Assembly: GCA_030065915.1 (NCBI GenBank)
Contig: JASJCQ010000019.1
Coordinates: forward strand, 55,497 to 119,496
Source of the DNA: Woeseiaceae bacterium
GTDB lineage: Bacteria; Pseudomonadota; Gammaproteobacteria; Steroidobacterales; Woeseiaceae
Reading direction: 5' to 3'
Length of the DNA stretch: 64,000 nt
The notes under the pieces were generated by a model. That model was not told the origin of the DNA, ran no database searches, and saw only the letters and a program-made list of their open reading frames with translations. This document shows, in pieces, positions 24,129 to 33,294 of this stretch. The stretch's first letter is position 1. Each line of letters begins with the position of its first letter. The translations under genes and the position numbers were made by a program.

Positions 24129-26650
24129 CCCCCGAGCAATGGCAAGGCCTGTGCGAGGCCGTGGCGGCTGCCGAATCCAGACCCGTAGCCGAACAGCGCG
24201 CGTACCTACTGGCTAAATTCGCAGACGACCCGTCCCTTGCTTCTCTCGCGATCGGCATGTTGGCCGAGCTGAATCAAGATGCTACGCGCGTATCGGCTGC
24301 AGTCGATGCTGCGCTTGATGACTTCACGTCCTCGACTCGTATCCACCCAGGAGACATGATTGGCGGATACCGCGTAGAGGCCGAAATCGGCGCGGGTGGC
24401 ATGGGATCCGTTTATCGGGCCCGAAAGACCGGCGCGGACTATGACATGCCGGTTGCCCTGAAGGTGGTGCCCGTGTACGCAAAAGCGGGCGCGCCGGATC
24501 TGTCCGAGATTCGGCTGCTCGCCACGCTGTCTCACCCGAACATCGCACGCTTGATCGACGGCGGCGTCCACCCGCGAGTCGGTCTCTACCTGGTCACCGA
24601 ATATGTGGACGGGTTGTCGCTTCGCGAATTCATCGATGACAGACAGCTGTCGGCCGCCGCAAGCCTTGGACTGTTCATGGACATATGCGCGGCCGTGCAA
24701 CATGCCCATCAGCAACTGATCGTCCACTGCGATATCAAGCCAGCCAATATCCTGGTGTCGGACGGGATCGCGAAGCTGTTGGACTTTGGTATTGCGTCAA
24801 AAGTCGGTCCCGAGCCCGATGACAGCTCTGAGACAGGAGTCACCGCTTATTCCCCAAACTACGCAAGTCCCGAACAGCTACGCGGGGATTCACCGACAAC
24901 CGGCACAGACATCTATTCGCTCGGGCTATTGCTTTGGGAGCTGCTGACAGGCCGACCGGCGTTTCAGGGGGACAAGCACAGGGAGGCGGCGCTCGAAGAG
25001 CGAAGGGCACTCGACGCGCGGCAACGCCGGACAATAGATATCGAACTTGCGGCCATCATCAACATGGCCTGTGCGTTTGATCCGGGGAACCGGTACGCGA
25101 GCGCCGCCGATTTACGCGACGATATCCAAAACTACCTGGGGGGCTACCCGGTAAGACCGCTGGCTGGCAGCCGGTGGCACCGCCTGAGCAGATTTGTGCG
25201 AAGAAATCTCGCGGCATCGATTGCGACGTTCGCCTTACTTGCTTCGCTTGTCGCATTTTCGATCATCACAACGCTACAGGCGACAGACCTTCGCGCGGAG
25301 CGGGATCGACTGGAAGTGGAGCGCAGCGCCAAAGCCGCGTCCACGGCCTTTCTCGCGACAACACTGCAGACCTTCGATCCTGTAACGCTCGAGAAGGATC
25401 TCTCACCGGTACCGGCGGAATTTCTTCAACAGCTCGCGGTGAGAGCGCGCTCCGACCTCGAAGCGGTACCACTCGCACGGGCCGAGGTGCTCACGATTCT
25501 CGGGGACGCTCTGCACTCAAGGAGCGAGTACGATACTGCAATTCCGATTCTAATGGAGGCAACGGACCTCTACCAGGATACCCGGGAAGCTAACCCTGCC
25601 AATGTCGCTATTGCTCTCGCGAAACTGGGCACAGCGGTATCGACTGTTGGCGACTACGATCAAGCTGCCACACACTTCGAGCAAGCGCTTGCGTTGCTCG
25701 AGCAAGCTGGCGAGCGCAACACGATCCATCATGCTCGAATCTACCGGGCATTGGGGGCGCGCGAACGAATTCTGGGCAACCATGATCAATCCCGAACCTA
25801 CCTGGAGAATGCTGTAGACATCTTCCGAGAGACGGCAGGCGACAGCTCGGCCGAAACGGCAGGTATTATTGGCAGCCTCGGCTACCACTTCCTGTTTGTC
25901 GGTCAGCCGGATAAAGCGATTCCGCTCCTTATCGAGGCGATGGACGTTACCGAACGCTCGGTTGGCTCCCAGCATCTCAACTACGGGCGCCAGATGGCTC
26001 ACCTTGCCTCGGCCTATCGCGAGAACGGCAGCCTGGACAATGCGCTGGCGATGTACCCGCGTGCAATAGACATCATCGGCACGGCGGTGGGCACGCACCA
26101 TTCCTATGTCATCAATGCACGCGCGGAGTACGGTCGGGCATTGCAGAGGATGGGGGAATTCGACGCCGCGCTTGCCGAGTTTGAGGGTGCCGCCCGGAGT
26201 GCCGAAGTCACGTTCGGTGATGATCACTACCAGTGGGGCATCCAGCGACTGAACCTCGCGATCTTAAATCACCAAACCGGCGCGCTCGCGGAGTCTGCCG
26301 CCGAGTACGAGCTGGTTCTCGAGACTGTCAGCCAGACCCTTCCGCCTGACAATGCGTATCGCGCGGCCGCGCTGATGGGATTAGCGTTGATCGATCTCGA
26401 CAAGGGCATTGCAGACGCCGCGAGGGAGAAAAACGAATCCGCGCGCGAGGCGATCGTGAACAGTCTTGGCACCGGTCACTGGTATTTCGACCTCAATCGT
26501 TGCATCGAGGCAACGGCCCTGAAGATGCTCGGCCAGGACGTGGCTGGCGGACAGCTGTTCAGCGATCATTTCGACGCATTTCGTAACGCACGACCCGACG
26601 GAGACTTTCGGGTCGCCAAGATAGCTAGTTACTGGGACTCGCCACCGTGA
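24125..26650 (+). CDS. Ser/Thr protein kinase with TPR domain
   Basis: About 841 residues. An N-terminal ~70-residue helical region precedes the kinase domain (roughly 80-350). The glycine loop is GAGGMGSVY, the ATP lysine is K113 (VALKVV), the catalytic loop is HCDIKPAN (D203) and DFG begins at D220. The usual HRD arginine is Cys, so this is a non-RD kinase, less likely to need activation-loop phosphorylation. A transmembrane helix (ASIATFALLASLVAFSIIT, about 360-380) leads to a TPR array to the C-terminus. Start: GTG at 24125 with GAGG upstream, overlapping the sigma gene by four bases. The TPR part is likely periplasmic and sensory. Confidence 0.92.
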   Translation: MTPEQWQGLCEAVAAAESRPVAEQRAYLLAKFADDPSLASLAIGMLAELNQDATRVSAAVDAALDDFTSSTRIHPGDMIGGYRVEAEIGAGGMGSVYRARKTGADYDMPVALKVVPVYAKAGAPDLSEIRLLATLSHPNIARLIDGGVHPRVGLYLVTEYVDGLSLREFIDDRQLSAAASLGLFMDICAAVQHAHQQLIVHCDIKPANILVSDGIAKLLDFGIASKVGPEPDDSSETGVTAYSPNYASPEQLRGDSPTTGTDIYSLGLLLWELLTGRPAFQGDKHREAALEERRALDARQRRTIDIELAAIINMACAFDPGNRYASAADLRDDIQNYLGGYPVRPLAGSRWHRLSRFVRRNLAASIATFALLASLVAFSIITTLQATDLRAERDRLEVERSAKAASTAFLATTLQTFDPVTLEKDLSPVPAEFLQQLAVRARSDLEAVPLARAEVLTILGDALHSRSEYDTAIPILMEATDLYQDTREANPANVAIALAKLGTAVSTVGDYDQAATHFEQALALLEQAGERNTIHHARIYRALGARERILGNHDQSRTYLENAVDIFRETAGDSSAETAGIIGSLGYHFLFVGQPDKAIPLLIEAMDVTERSVGSQHLNYGRQMAHLASAYRENGSLDNALAMYPRAIDIIGTAVGTHHSYVINARAEYGRALQRMGEFDAALAEFEGAARSAEVTFGDDHYQWGIQRLNLAILNHQTGALAESAAEYELVLETVSQTLPPDNAYRAAALMGLALIDLDKGIADAAREKNESAREAIVNSLGTGHWYFDLNRCIEATALKMLGQDVAGGQLFSDHFDAFRNARPDGDFRVAKIASYWDSPP

Positions 26651-26850
26651 GAGTCATGGCAGCTACTCGACCGGCGCAAGACCTTGGGAGACGAGCCGCC
26701 TACGATCCAGCCTGCTATAGCACCTCTCTAGCGACAACCGCTGACCCAGTGCCTTGCCCATTGTGAGGGGGACTTGCCAGAATCTGTGCAATAGTCGGTC
26801 AGCAAGGCTTACTTTGAGTACGAATCACATGCATCTGACGAGATTCCTCG

Positions 26851-27447
26851 ATGGGCAACCTGGATAACTCCCGCAAGCTCGAATTCCGCTCACGCCGGGA
26901 GATTCGAGACTGGCTCAAGGTCAACCATGCGACCGCAGAGCCGTTCTGGATCGTGACTTTCAAGAAGCACGTATCAGATCGATACATACCTTACGGTGAG
27001 ATCGTAGAAGAGCTGCTGTGTTTTGGCTGGGTAGATAGCCGGACACGGCGCCTCGATGATGACCGCACGATGCTCTTCGTCAGCCCACGCAAGCCCGGCA
27101 GCACGTGGTCCGCACCAAACAAGAAACGGGTCGCAGAACTCACCAGGAAAAGCCTGATGACGCCGGCGGGCCAGGCAACGATCGATTCAGCGAAGTCTGA
27201 TGGCTCCTGGACGTTCTTAGACGAGATCGAGAACCTGGTGATTCCAAAGGACCTCGCGAAGCAGCTGAACGCGAACAGGGCCGCGAAGAAGAACTTCGAA
27301 GCGTTTAACGATTCGGCGAAGAAGGTGATCCTGCTTTGGCTCAAGACGGCGAAGCGCGCAGACACGCGAGCCAAGCGTGTGCGGGAAACCGTTCGACTGG
27401 CTGGCAAGGGGATTAAAGCCGCACATCCGGAGGCCAAAGGTCAATGA
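26851..27447 (+). CDS. YdeI/OmpD-associated family protein
   Basis: A 198-residue protein of the YdeI family: LEFRSRREIRDWLKVNH near the start, EPFWIVTFKK, the diagnostic CFGWVDSRTRRLDDDRTML, and a C-terminal KKVILLWLKTAKRADTRAKR segment. E. coli YdeI has been linked to resistance against antimicrobial peptides and to OmpD; a role here is unproven. It stands alone; the kinase gene ends 200 bases upstream. Confidence 0.88.
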   Translation: MGNLDNSRKLEFRSRREIRDWLKVNHATAEPFWIVTFKKHVSDRYIPYGEIVEELLCFGWVDSRTRRLDDDRTMLFVSPRKPGSTWSAPNKKRVAELTRKSLMTPAGQATIDSAKSDGSWTFLDEIENLVIPKDLAKQLNANRAAKKNFEAFNDSAKKVILLWLKTAKRADTRAKRVRETVRLAGKGIKAAHPEAKGQ

Positions 27448-28002
27448 CGGGGGGGTTCCTCGACATACACTGGCCTCGCGCTATCCCAGCATGCCGCCCC
27501 TAGACCGCCAGACTTTAGGGAAGAAAGCTGGGAAGAGCCCGGTTTTGGCGTCACATTTGCCGCTTTAAGAAAGCAGTAAGCCGGAGGAGGGCGGATTCAG
27601 CTTTCGTTAAAGAGCGATTCCAGATCAACATCTCAAGAGCACGGTGGACAACTGTACCGCGACCAGACATTCGAGCCGTTGCTCCCGGGGCAATGGCGGT
27701 CCGCCAGGTGGCCAACAAGGAGCTGTTCTTCGCTTTGGCCCGAATGAGACAGGCCGGACCAGCACCAGCGATAGCTGGCCTTCAGAGCCTCCAAAACGAC
27801 AGAACTCGAAAGACTGTCAGCCGCAGTTCCGGGGGGATCACCAGGCAAGCGTTCCAGTCTGGAGAGGACTCCAAGCGTAAGAGTTGCTCTTGCCCCCGAA
27901 ACTCGGCCGTCGATCGACCCATAGCTGCCGCGAACGGGGAGGGGCTACGGTGCGACCGCGCGTTGGGTGGGGTTCTCAGCGGCCCCGTTATCTTGGCCTG
28001 AT
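27448..28002. other. Intergenic region, no gene supported
   Basis: 555 bases between convergent genes. Short open frames exist on both strands but have no ribosome binding sites, mix low-complexity Ser/Arg/Gly runs, and match nothing I know. It could hold decayed sequence; I found no repeat or RNA signature. Confidence 0.5.
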
Positions 28003-29646
28003 TTAGTTGTCAGGCGCCTGCTGTCCGAGCGCACGAACGTACTGCCACACCTGCGAGATCACAACCGATCCTTCACCTGCTGCGGATGCCACGCGCTTCA
28101 CGGAACCGGAGCGAACGTCGCCGACCGCGTACACACCCGGCATTGACGTGCCGAACGAGTCGGTGCTGCCGGCATCGACGCCAGTCTCAACAAATCCGTT
28201 TCGGTCGAGTTGCACCAGGTCGCTCAGCCATCCGGTATTGGGTGCCGCACCGACCATCAGGAACAAGCCGCCAACAGGGAGGCGCTTCGACTCGCCAGCG
28301 TCTTTCGTCGACACCGAGATCGCCGTCAGCCAGTCGTCTCCGTGCAGGGTTTCCACCTGGGTCTGGTAGTGCAGCGTGATGTTGGGTGTTGCATCCAGTC
28401 GGCTGGACAGATAATCCGACATCGAGGCGGCCAGCGTCTGGCCACGAACGAGGACGTGTACATGATCGGCGTGCTCGCTTAGAAACATCGCGGCCTGGCC
28501 GGCCGAGTTGCCGCCGCCGACGACGGCAACCTCCCGGTTGCGGCAGAACCTCGCCTCCGCGTCGGTAGCGGCATAGTAAACGCCGCTACCTTCGAAATCC
28601 TCGAGCCGATCCAGCGGCAGGCGCCGATACTGGACTCCGGCCGAGATGATCACAGCGCGGCTCCGAATCGACACGCAGTTGTCGAGCTGCGCGACAAACA
28701 GGCCATCATCTCGACGACGCTCCAGCCTCGATACACGCCGCGGCATGGCGAATCGTGCGCCGAACTTCATCGCCTGCACCTGTCCGCGCCACAGCAGGTC
28801 CGCGCCGGAAATACCGGTCGGAAAGCCCATGTAATTTTCGATGCGCGAGGACGTGCCGGCCTGACCGCCGATGGCAATCTCGTCCACAACCAACGACGAC
28901 AGACCTTCAGCGCCCGCGTAAACGGCCGCGGCGACACCCGCCGGTCCGCCCCCAACGACGAGCACATCAAACGTTTGACCTTCTTCGACTGTTAGATCGA
29001 GGCCGAGCAGCGCAGCGATGCTGCGGGGCGTAGGCTCGTCGATGACCCGACGTCGCCCGAAGACCACGAGTGGCTCGCCAACGCCGCGTTTGCAGGCTTT
29101 CGCGATGCGCCGCGCTTCCTCTGAGTGGAGCTCCAGATCGCGATACGGGATACGACTGCGCGAGGCAAAGCCGGCGATCTGGCGCAGCGCCCGGCTTTCG
29201 TCGGTGCCGATCAGCGTCAGACTGCTGTCGTTCGACTCCAGGGCGCGCCGCCGCCGGGCATTAAACACGTTGACGATGATGTCGCTCATTGCCGGAATCT
29301 CGGCCATGAGCTCGAGAATGGTGTCCCTGGAGGCCGTCAGGGCGACTGTGTCACGCGCGGCACGAAGCGGGATCGTGTAGGAACCGCCATAGAGAAACGC
29401 CATCTCACCGGTAAACTGCCCCGGCCCGAGAGAATCGGGAAGATACGGTTCACGCGTGTAGGGGTCGATCAGTTCGATGCCGCCCTCGAGGATGTAGACG
29501 AATCGGTCCATCGGCGTACCGACGTCAACAATCAGCTCTCCCTTCTTGAAGCGGACTTCCGACCCGCGATCACGGATGCAGTCGACGTGCTCCGGCAGCA
29601 GCGGGGTTCGGGGTGTGTGGCGAAGATCAGGTGCGAACGATTCCAT
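28003..29646 (-). CDS. cNMP-binding FAD-dependent oxidoreductase (thioredoxin-reductase-like)
   Basis: A 547-residue three-part protein. Residues 20-145 are a cyclic-nucleotide-binding domain (FKKGELIVDVGTPMDRFVYI; cassette GQFTGEMAFLYGGSYTI). A short thioredoxin-like middle region follows (PLVVFGRRRVID). From about 225 there is a thioredoxin-reductase-like FAD/NAD(P)H module: DVLVVGGGPAGVAAAVYAGA, GGQAGTSSRIENYMGFP, EVAVVGGGNSAGQAAMFLSE and PGVYAVGDVR. The redox CxxC expected before the second Rossmann fold is absent (YYAATDAEARF), so it cannot act as a normal thioredoxin reductase. The family occurs widely in bacteria without a proven reaction. Confidence 0.9.
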   Translation of the reverse strand: MESFAPDLRHTPRTPLLPEHVDCIRDRGSEVRFKKGELIVDVGTPMDRFVYILEGGIELIDPYTREPYLPDSLGPGQFTGEMAFLYGGSYTIPLRAARDTVALTASRDTILELMAEIPAMSDIIVNVFNARRRRALESNDSSLTLIGTDESRALRQIAGFASRSRIPYRDLELHSEEARRIAKACKRGVGEPLVVFGRRRVIDEPTPRSIAALLGLDLTVEEGQTFDVLVVGGGPAGVAAAVYAGAEGLSSLVVDEIAIGGQAGTSSRIENYMGFPTGISGADLLWRGQVQAMKFGARFAMPRRVSRLERRRDDGLFVAQLDNCVSIRSRAVIISAGVQYRRLPLDRLEDFEGSGVYYAATDAEARFCRNREVAVVGGGNSAGQAAMFLSEHADHVHVLVRGQTLAASMSDYLSSRLDATPNITLHYQTQVETLHGDDWLTAISVSTKDAGESKRLPVGGLFLMVGAAPNTGWLSDLVQLDRNGFVETGVDAGSTDSFGTSMPGVYAVGDVRSGSVKRVASAAGEGSVVISQVWQYVRALGQQAPDN

Positions 29647-30149
29647 GGGCGAAGACCAACGCGGTCGACTGTCAATCCTCTATTGAAGTGGCTACTTCAC
29701 TACTTGCGGCAGCGCGGGTGGACCTAGTCAGGTCGACTCGGGCTCTTTCCTGGTCTCCGCAAGAGCGACCGGTCTGGCAAGTTCCGTCGATTCGATTCTG
29801 TCCAGTCGACGAGACGATCTAACGCAGTGATTCTGACACTAAACCTCCATTCGTAGCGACAGTCGGAACGACCGCAATCGTATCAGTACGTAACTGTGCG
29901 CCAACGCGGAAGGCCCCGCCTGCACACTTCGCAGCATTCAGCCTTTGCCCGGTAGCTTTGTCCGTCGGGGATGTCGAAGCGCCAAACCGCTTCAAGAAAG
30001 TCTGGCGACACGTGGTCGGCGTCAAAGGTGATTTAGCCGCGGATCAAGATAGCGAATCTTGCGGGTACCAGGGACTAGCGTGTACAGGAAACTGCAAAAC
30101 TGGCTGCAAAGGGCACCAAAGCTGTGCATCTGGTTAATCGAACGAGACA
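29647..30149. other. Intergenic region, no gene supported
   Basis: 503 bases upstream of the cNMP/FAD gene. A 68-codon minus-strand frame (29819-30025) has no ribosome binding site and no family resemblance. I see no strong palindrome or RNA gene. Confidence 0.45.
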
Positions 30150-30515
30150 TCATCGTTCACGATCTTTGGAATTAATGTACAGGAACCAAAGTGCGGATAA
30201 GGTGCCAGCCGCAAAGACGAGAACACGCAAGTAGGTGACGATCGTCGAATCGACAAACGGTTCGGCGCCCTGTTCGATGGCCAATGCCAGATATCTGTCT
30301 GCAGAAATGCCGCTGACTACATATCTGGCGATAAGCAGGGTGACAGTCAGTACGTAAAGGGCGCCGAACGCCACGGAAACACCGGGCTTGAGCAGTCTTC
30401 TGCCCAAAAACGTCGCGGCGATAAACGCGAAAGAGATAGTCAGCCAATATTCAAACGACCTCTGAGCTTCCTCTCTCAGAAGCAACGCGATCTCCAATGT
30501 CTCAGCTGCTGTCAT
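30150..30515 (-). CDS. Small membrane protein, unknown function
   Basis: A 121-residue protein with an amphipathic N-terminal helix (TLEIALLLREEAQRSFEYWL) and three transmembrane segments (ISFAFIAATFL, VAFGALYVLTVTLLIARYVV, VLVFAAGTLSALWFLYI), ending in a short charged tail. No recognised domain. Topology is probably N-in with a short loop containing FVDST between the second and third helices. Confidence 0.65.
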   Translation of the reverse strand: MTAAETLEIALLLREEAQRSFEYWLTISFAFIAATFLGRRLLKPGVSVAFGALYVLTVTLLIARYVVSGISADRYLALAIEQGAEPFVDSTIVTYLRVLVFAAGTLSALWFLYINSKDRER

Positions 30516-30542
30516 GGATTTCCAGAGGGGGCAGGGCCCGAA

Positions 30543-30790
30543 TTAGCGGTCGGCTTCTTGCGGCCTGATTTCTACGTCTTCCTGCGGCACGAGTCTATAG
30601 TGCATCCGCAGATTGTAGAAGCACTCAACGTGGAAGCGGCGTCATAGCCATCGATCCGGAAGCGACGGAGCGGAAGCCAGCAATCCTCACGGTCGGCGCT
30701 GACACAGTCCAAAGCCGCGTCGGCGTTTACGAAACAGCCGTAGACGGTGGCAAAGCCGCCAATGGCGACGAAGGGCTCATTGAGACGGAA
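30543..30790 (-). pseudogene. Frameshifted, N-terminally truncated gene remnant
   Basis: Two abutting minus-strand frames read like one protein. From 30790 the frame encodes FRLNEPFVAIGGFATVYGCF, then VNADAALDCVSADREDCWLP and LRRFRIDGYDAA. At about 30632-30645 a one-base shift is needed to continue into FHVECFYNLRMHYRLVPQED and VEIRPQEADR, ending at TAA 30543-30545. Both parts have natural composition, whereas each frame continued alone becomes Ser/Thr/Cys rich. There is a TGA at 30791-30793 and no start codon. I do not recognise the family. It begins 10 bases beyond the protease stop, so it may have been the operon partner of the protease. Confidence 0.4.
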
Positions 30791-30800
30791 TCATGAGGCC

Positions 30801-31565
30801 TCAGTCAGAGCCCGCGGTCACCTCCATGATCCAGTCGCGCAAGACATCGACACGGCTGTAGTACTCGATCACGCCATACCGGCCTTCGAGGCCGCCCGTC
30901 GGCTCCGTGTCCTGGCCTGAACTGACGGCAAGGACGCAGAACCCTGTCTTGGTTTGCAGGTAAGCCGGACCGCCGCTATCTCCCGGGCCGCTGATCCCTT
31001 CCAGTTCCACTGCGTCTTCCGAATCGGGCGAATCGAAAATGAACGCTACAAATTTCTCGCCCACCGAACTGATGACGTTGCGTGCCGCCCGCATCTTGCC
31101 GTCTGCGCTAACCGGCCCCGTCTTGCCGTCGCCAAAATCGCCGGCGCCAACGAAGACTACCGTTTCGCCTTCAAGAGCCGTCACCGGGCAGACGTCGACC
31201 GGCTTGGCGTCCCCGGTCGCTCGCGAGACCTTGATGAGCGCGACGTCTACCGGCATGTCCGGCCAATCGGCATGCACGGTTACTGCTTCGACCTTGAGTT
31301 CTCGTTCGATGCCAATGCTGTCGCCGACCTTTATCATTTCGCCCACATGAGCCGCCGTCAGTATCCAGTCGGGCGTGATCCAGGTGCCCATGCCATCGGC
31401 CGATCCCAGTCTATTGGTGAACAGGATGACAGGGGAGGGGACGCTCGTGGCGAATTCGAGGTATTTCGAGTCCGGCACGTCGTGACGAATCACGATCGCA
31501 AAGGCCGGAGTCAGAGTCAGAGACAAAGCGAAGAGCGCGAAAGACAGCCCAGCGACTCGTTTCAT
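30801..31565 (-). CDS. Secreted trypsin-like serine protease
   Basis: A 254-residue exported protein (LSFALFALSLTLTPAFA signal). The chymotrypsin-fold triad is visible: His73 (LTAAHVGE), Asp107 (DVALIKVS) and Ser197 (GPGDSGGPAY). The cysteines are few (C126 and one near the C-terminus), so at most one disulfide. Start at ATG 31565 because a GGGGGGA tract lies just upstream; a longer frame from 31748 would bury the signal peptide. A decayed gene follows immediately downstream. It is likely periplasmic or extracellular. Confidence 0.9.
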   Translation of the reverse strand: MKRVAGLSFALFALSLTLTPAFAIVIRHDVPDSKYLEFATSVPSPVILFTNRLGSADGMGTWITPDWILTAAHVGEMIKVGDSIGIERELKVEAVTVHADWPDMPVDVALIKVSRATGDAKPVDVCPVTALEGETVVFVGAGDFGDGKTGPVSADGKMRAARNVISSVGEKFVAFIFDSPDSEDAVELEGISGPGDSGGPAYLQTKTGFCVLAVSSGQDTEPTGGLEGRYGVIEYYSRVDVLRDWIMEVTAGSD

Positions 31566-31871
31566 GTGTGATCCCCCCAATTGATGTACAGCAGCCTTCA
31601 GAGGCCGCACAGAGTCTCCGTTTGCAGTTAGATGCAGCGATGGAGGAAAGAGTCGCACCTGGCACGATATTGTCGAGACGTTAGAACACTCGGGTTCTTC
31701 AGGGGATGGCACGTCCTGGCTATGGCAATTCTCCTGCCGAGGCTTCACCGCAACGCGCGCCTGCTGACAGACTCAACTACGTGTCTATGGTCGGGATTGC
31801 CTTGTACATGTTACCGCCGCGTTGCGAATCAGGCGTAGCGGGACTCGAGCCGACGTTGCACCAGCGACGCA

Positions 31872-32663
31872 TTAACGCCCGATACGTCGTCCGGTCTGGG
31901 CGAACTGCCAGTGCCGGCCTTCGCAATCCTGAGCGGTGTAGGCGCGGTAGCCGTGCTCGGCAATCGGCGTGACGATCGTTGCGCCATGGGCGCGAGCGTG
32001 TTCCAGGTGTGCGTCGAGATCGTCGACGTAGACGATCGGTGTGTCCGCACCCACTTCGCCGTTGCCGCCCCAGAGCACAAGCATGCCGTTGCCGATTCGA
32101 AACTCGATCCACGTGTGCTCGGGGTCGCTCTCGGTCTCCGGGATGTCGGCGGTGCATTCGAGTTGAAAGGTATCGGCGAGCCACCGGGCGGTCGCTGCCG
32201 GGGTGGCAGAGCACAGGGCGAGACCAAACCGCCCGAGGTTCTGACGGACTCGTCCTTCCTTGCGGCGATCGAGATAGCGAGGGAACCACTGAGGCGCCAT
32301 ACGCAGCATTGACGTATCGGCCGTGCCATCCACGCCCTCCGGCACGCGGGCAGTGACGATGACGCGCGTGCCATGTCCCTGCTTTTCGAAAGTGACCTCT
32401 GCCTCGATCGCATTGCGGCTCGTCCACGCGACGCGTCTGCCAGGCTCCCAGATCGTGATCGTGCCCAGGACACGTTCCTCGTCGCCATAGTCCTCGACGA
32501 GTCGTCCGCCGACACCGGGCTCGATCCTATTTTCGACAACCCGCCACGATGCGTAGGCGTCTATCGGTCCGTTGCCCCACCACTGGTCGTATTCTTCGGT
32601 GAACGCCTTGAAGGCCGTTGCCGGATCGACTTCGACGTAGATCTCCGTGCTCATCGTGCTCAT
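31872..32663 (-). CDS. AHSA1/SRPBCC-VOC fusion protein
   Basis: A 263-residue two-domain protein. Residues 1-135 are an AHSA1-type SRPBCC domain (EIYVEVDPATAFKAFTEEYD, GRLVEDYGDEERVLGTI, VTFEKQGHGTRVIVTARVPE). Residues about 145-260 are a VOC-like domain (RFGLALCSATPAATARWLAD, WIEFRIGNGMLVLWGG, YTAQDCEGRHWQFAQ). In most genomes these exist as separate small genes. It overlaps the ArsR gene by four bases (32660-32663), the classic arrangement of ArsR with an AHSA1 protein. Both domains bind small hydrophobic or metal-coordinated ligands; the ligand is unknown. Confidence 0.88.
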   Translation of the reverse strand: MSTMSTEIYVEVDPATAFKAFTEEYDQWWGNGPIDAYASWRVVENRIEPGVGGRLVEDYGDEERVLGTITIWEPGRRVAWTSRNAIEAEVTFEKQGHGTRVIVTARVPEGVDGTADTSMLRMAPQWFPRYLDRRKEGRVRQNLGRFGLALCSATPAATARWLADTFQLECTADIPETESDPEHTWIEFRIGNGMLVLWGGNGEVGADTPIVYVDDLDAHLEHARAHGATIVTPIAEHGYRAYTAQDCEGRHWQFAQTGRRIGR

Positions 32664-32974
32664 GATTGTTGCGCCTCTACATGTCGCTTAAATGCCTGGA
32701 GTTGGTCACGCCACTCGGCCTGCAGCTGGTCAAGGTACGCCTGAACGTCCTCGAGCGAATCGGGACGAAGCCTGAACATTCGTACTCGTGCGTCATCGGG
32801 AATCCGCTCGTCCTCGATGATCGACGCGTCGAGCAGCAGTTTGAGATGGCGGCTCAACGCGGATGCGGACGTGCCGAGCTCGCCGGCCAGCTCACCGGCG
32901 CGCCGTGGCCGACGCCCAAGAAGTTGGACAACCTGTCTTCGCGTCGGGTCTGCCAGTGCCTGAAATACATCCAT
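32660..32974 (-). CDS. ArsR-family transcriptional regulator
   Basis: A 104-residue ArsR/SmtB winged helix (MDVFQALADPTRRQVVQLLG, then AGELAGELGTSASALSRHLK and DASIIEDERIPDDARVRMFR). It has no cysteine-rich metal site, and belongs to the AHSA1-partnered group rather than the metal sensors. Start at ATG 32974; a longer frame from 33061 would run through the promoter. Inverted repeats just upstream are candidate sites for autoregulation. It leads the operon with the AHSA1-VOC fusion. Confidence 0.9.
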   Translation of the reverse strand: MDVFQALADPTRRQVVQLLGRRPRRAGELAGELGTSASALSRHLKLLLDASIIEDERIPDDARVRMFRLRPDSLEDVQAYLDQLQAEWRDQLQAFKRHVEAQQS

Positions 32975-32987
32975 AGTCTGTAAATAT

Positions 32988-33003
32988 TTCACAAGAACGT
33001 GAA
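32988..33003. promoter_or_regulatory. Candidate ArsR operator
   Basis: TTCAC-N6-GTGAA (32988-32992 and 32999-33003) lies 14 bases upstream of the ArsR start. A wider pair CATAGT (32972-32977) / ACTATG (33003-33008) frames it and overlaps the start codon. Such nested symmetry is what an autoregulated ArsR promoter would show. The rest of the 320-base gap up to 33294 holds nothing I can name. Confidence 0.5.
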
Positions 33004-33294
33004 CTATGTCAATTGTCGCTCGAGACTTGGACGCCGGCAGCTGGGTAAGACCGGATACCAAGTAGGGGAAGCAGAGTTACTGCGGGCAGGCAAAGCAGGT
33101 CCGTTCTTGTCCTCGGGGTGATGAGGGTTCTTGGTCGGGATCAGAAACGGAAGAGGTTCGATAAAAAACAGTAAGTTGAAGAGGTTTCCTCGACCACTTT
33201 GTAACAAATGAGATCGCTAAGGAGAACCGGCGCTACAAGGGTCATTCAGGTAGGGTTGCCGCCTTCGGAGCCAACCGGGGCTTTGGGTCGATCG

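Noticed and set aside
27644..28001. Plus-strand small frames in the 27.4-28.0 kb gap
   Set aside because: Low-complexity Ser/Gly/Arg composition, no ribosome binding site and no family resemblance.
29819..30025. 68-codon minus frame upstream of the cNMP/FAD gene
   Set aside because: No ribosome binding site, no motif, and Thr/Ala-rich composition typical of chance frames.
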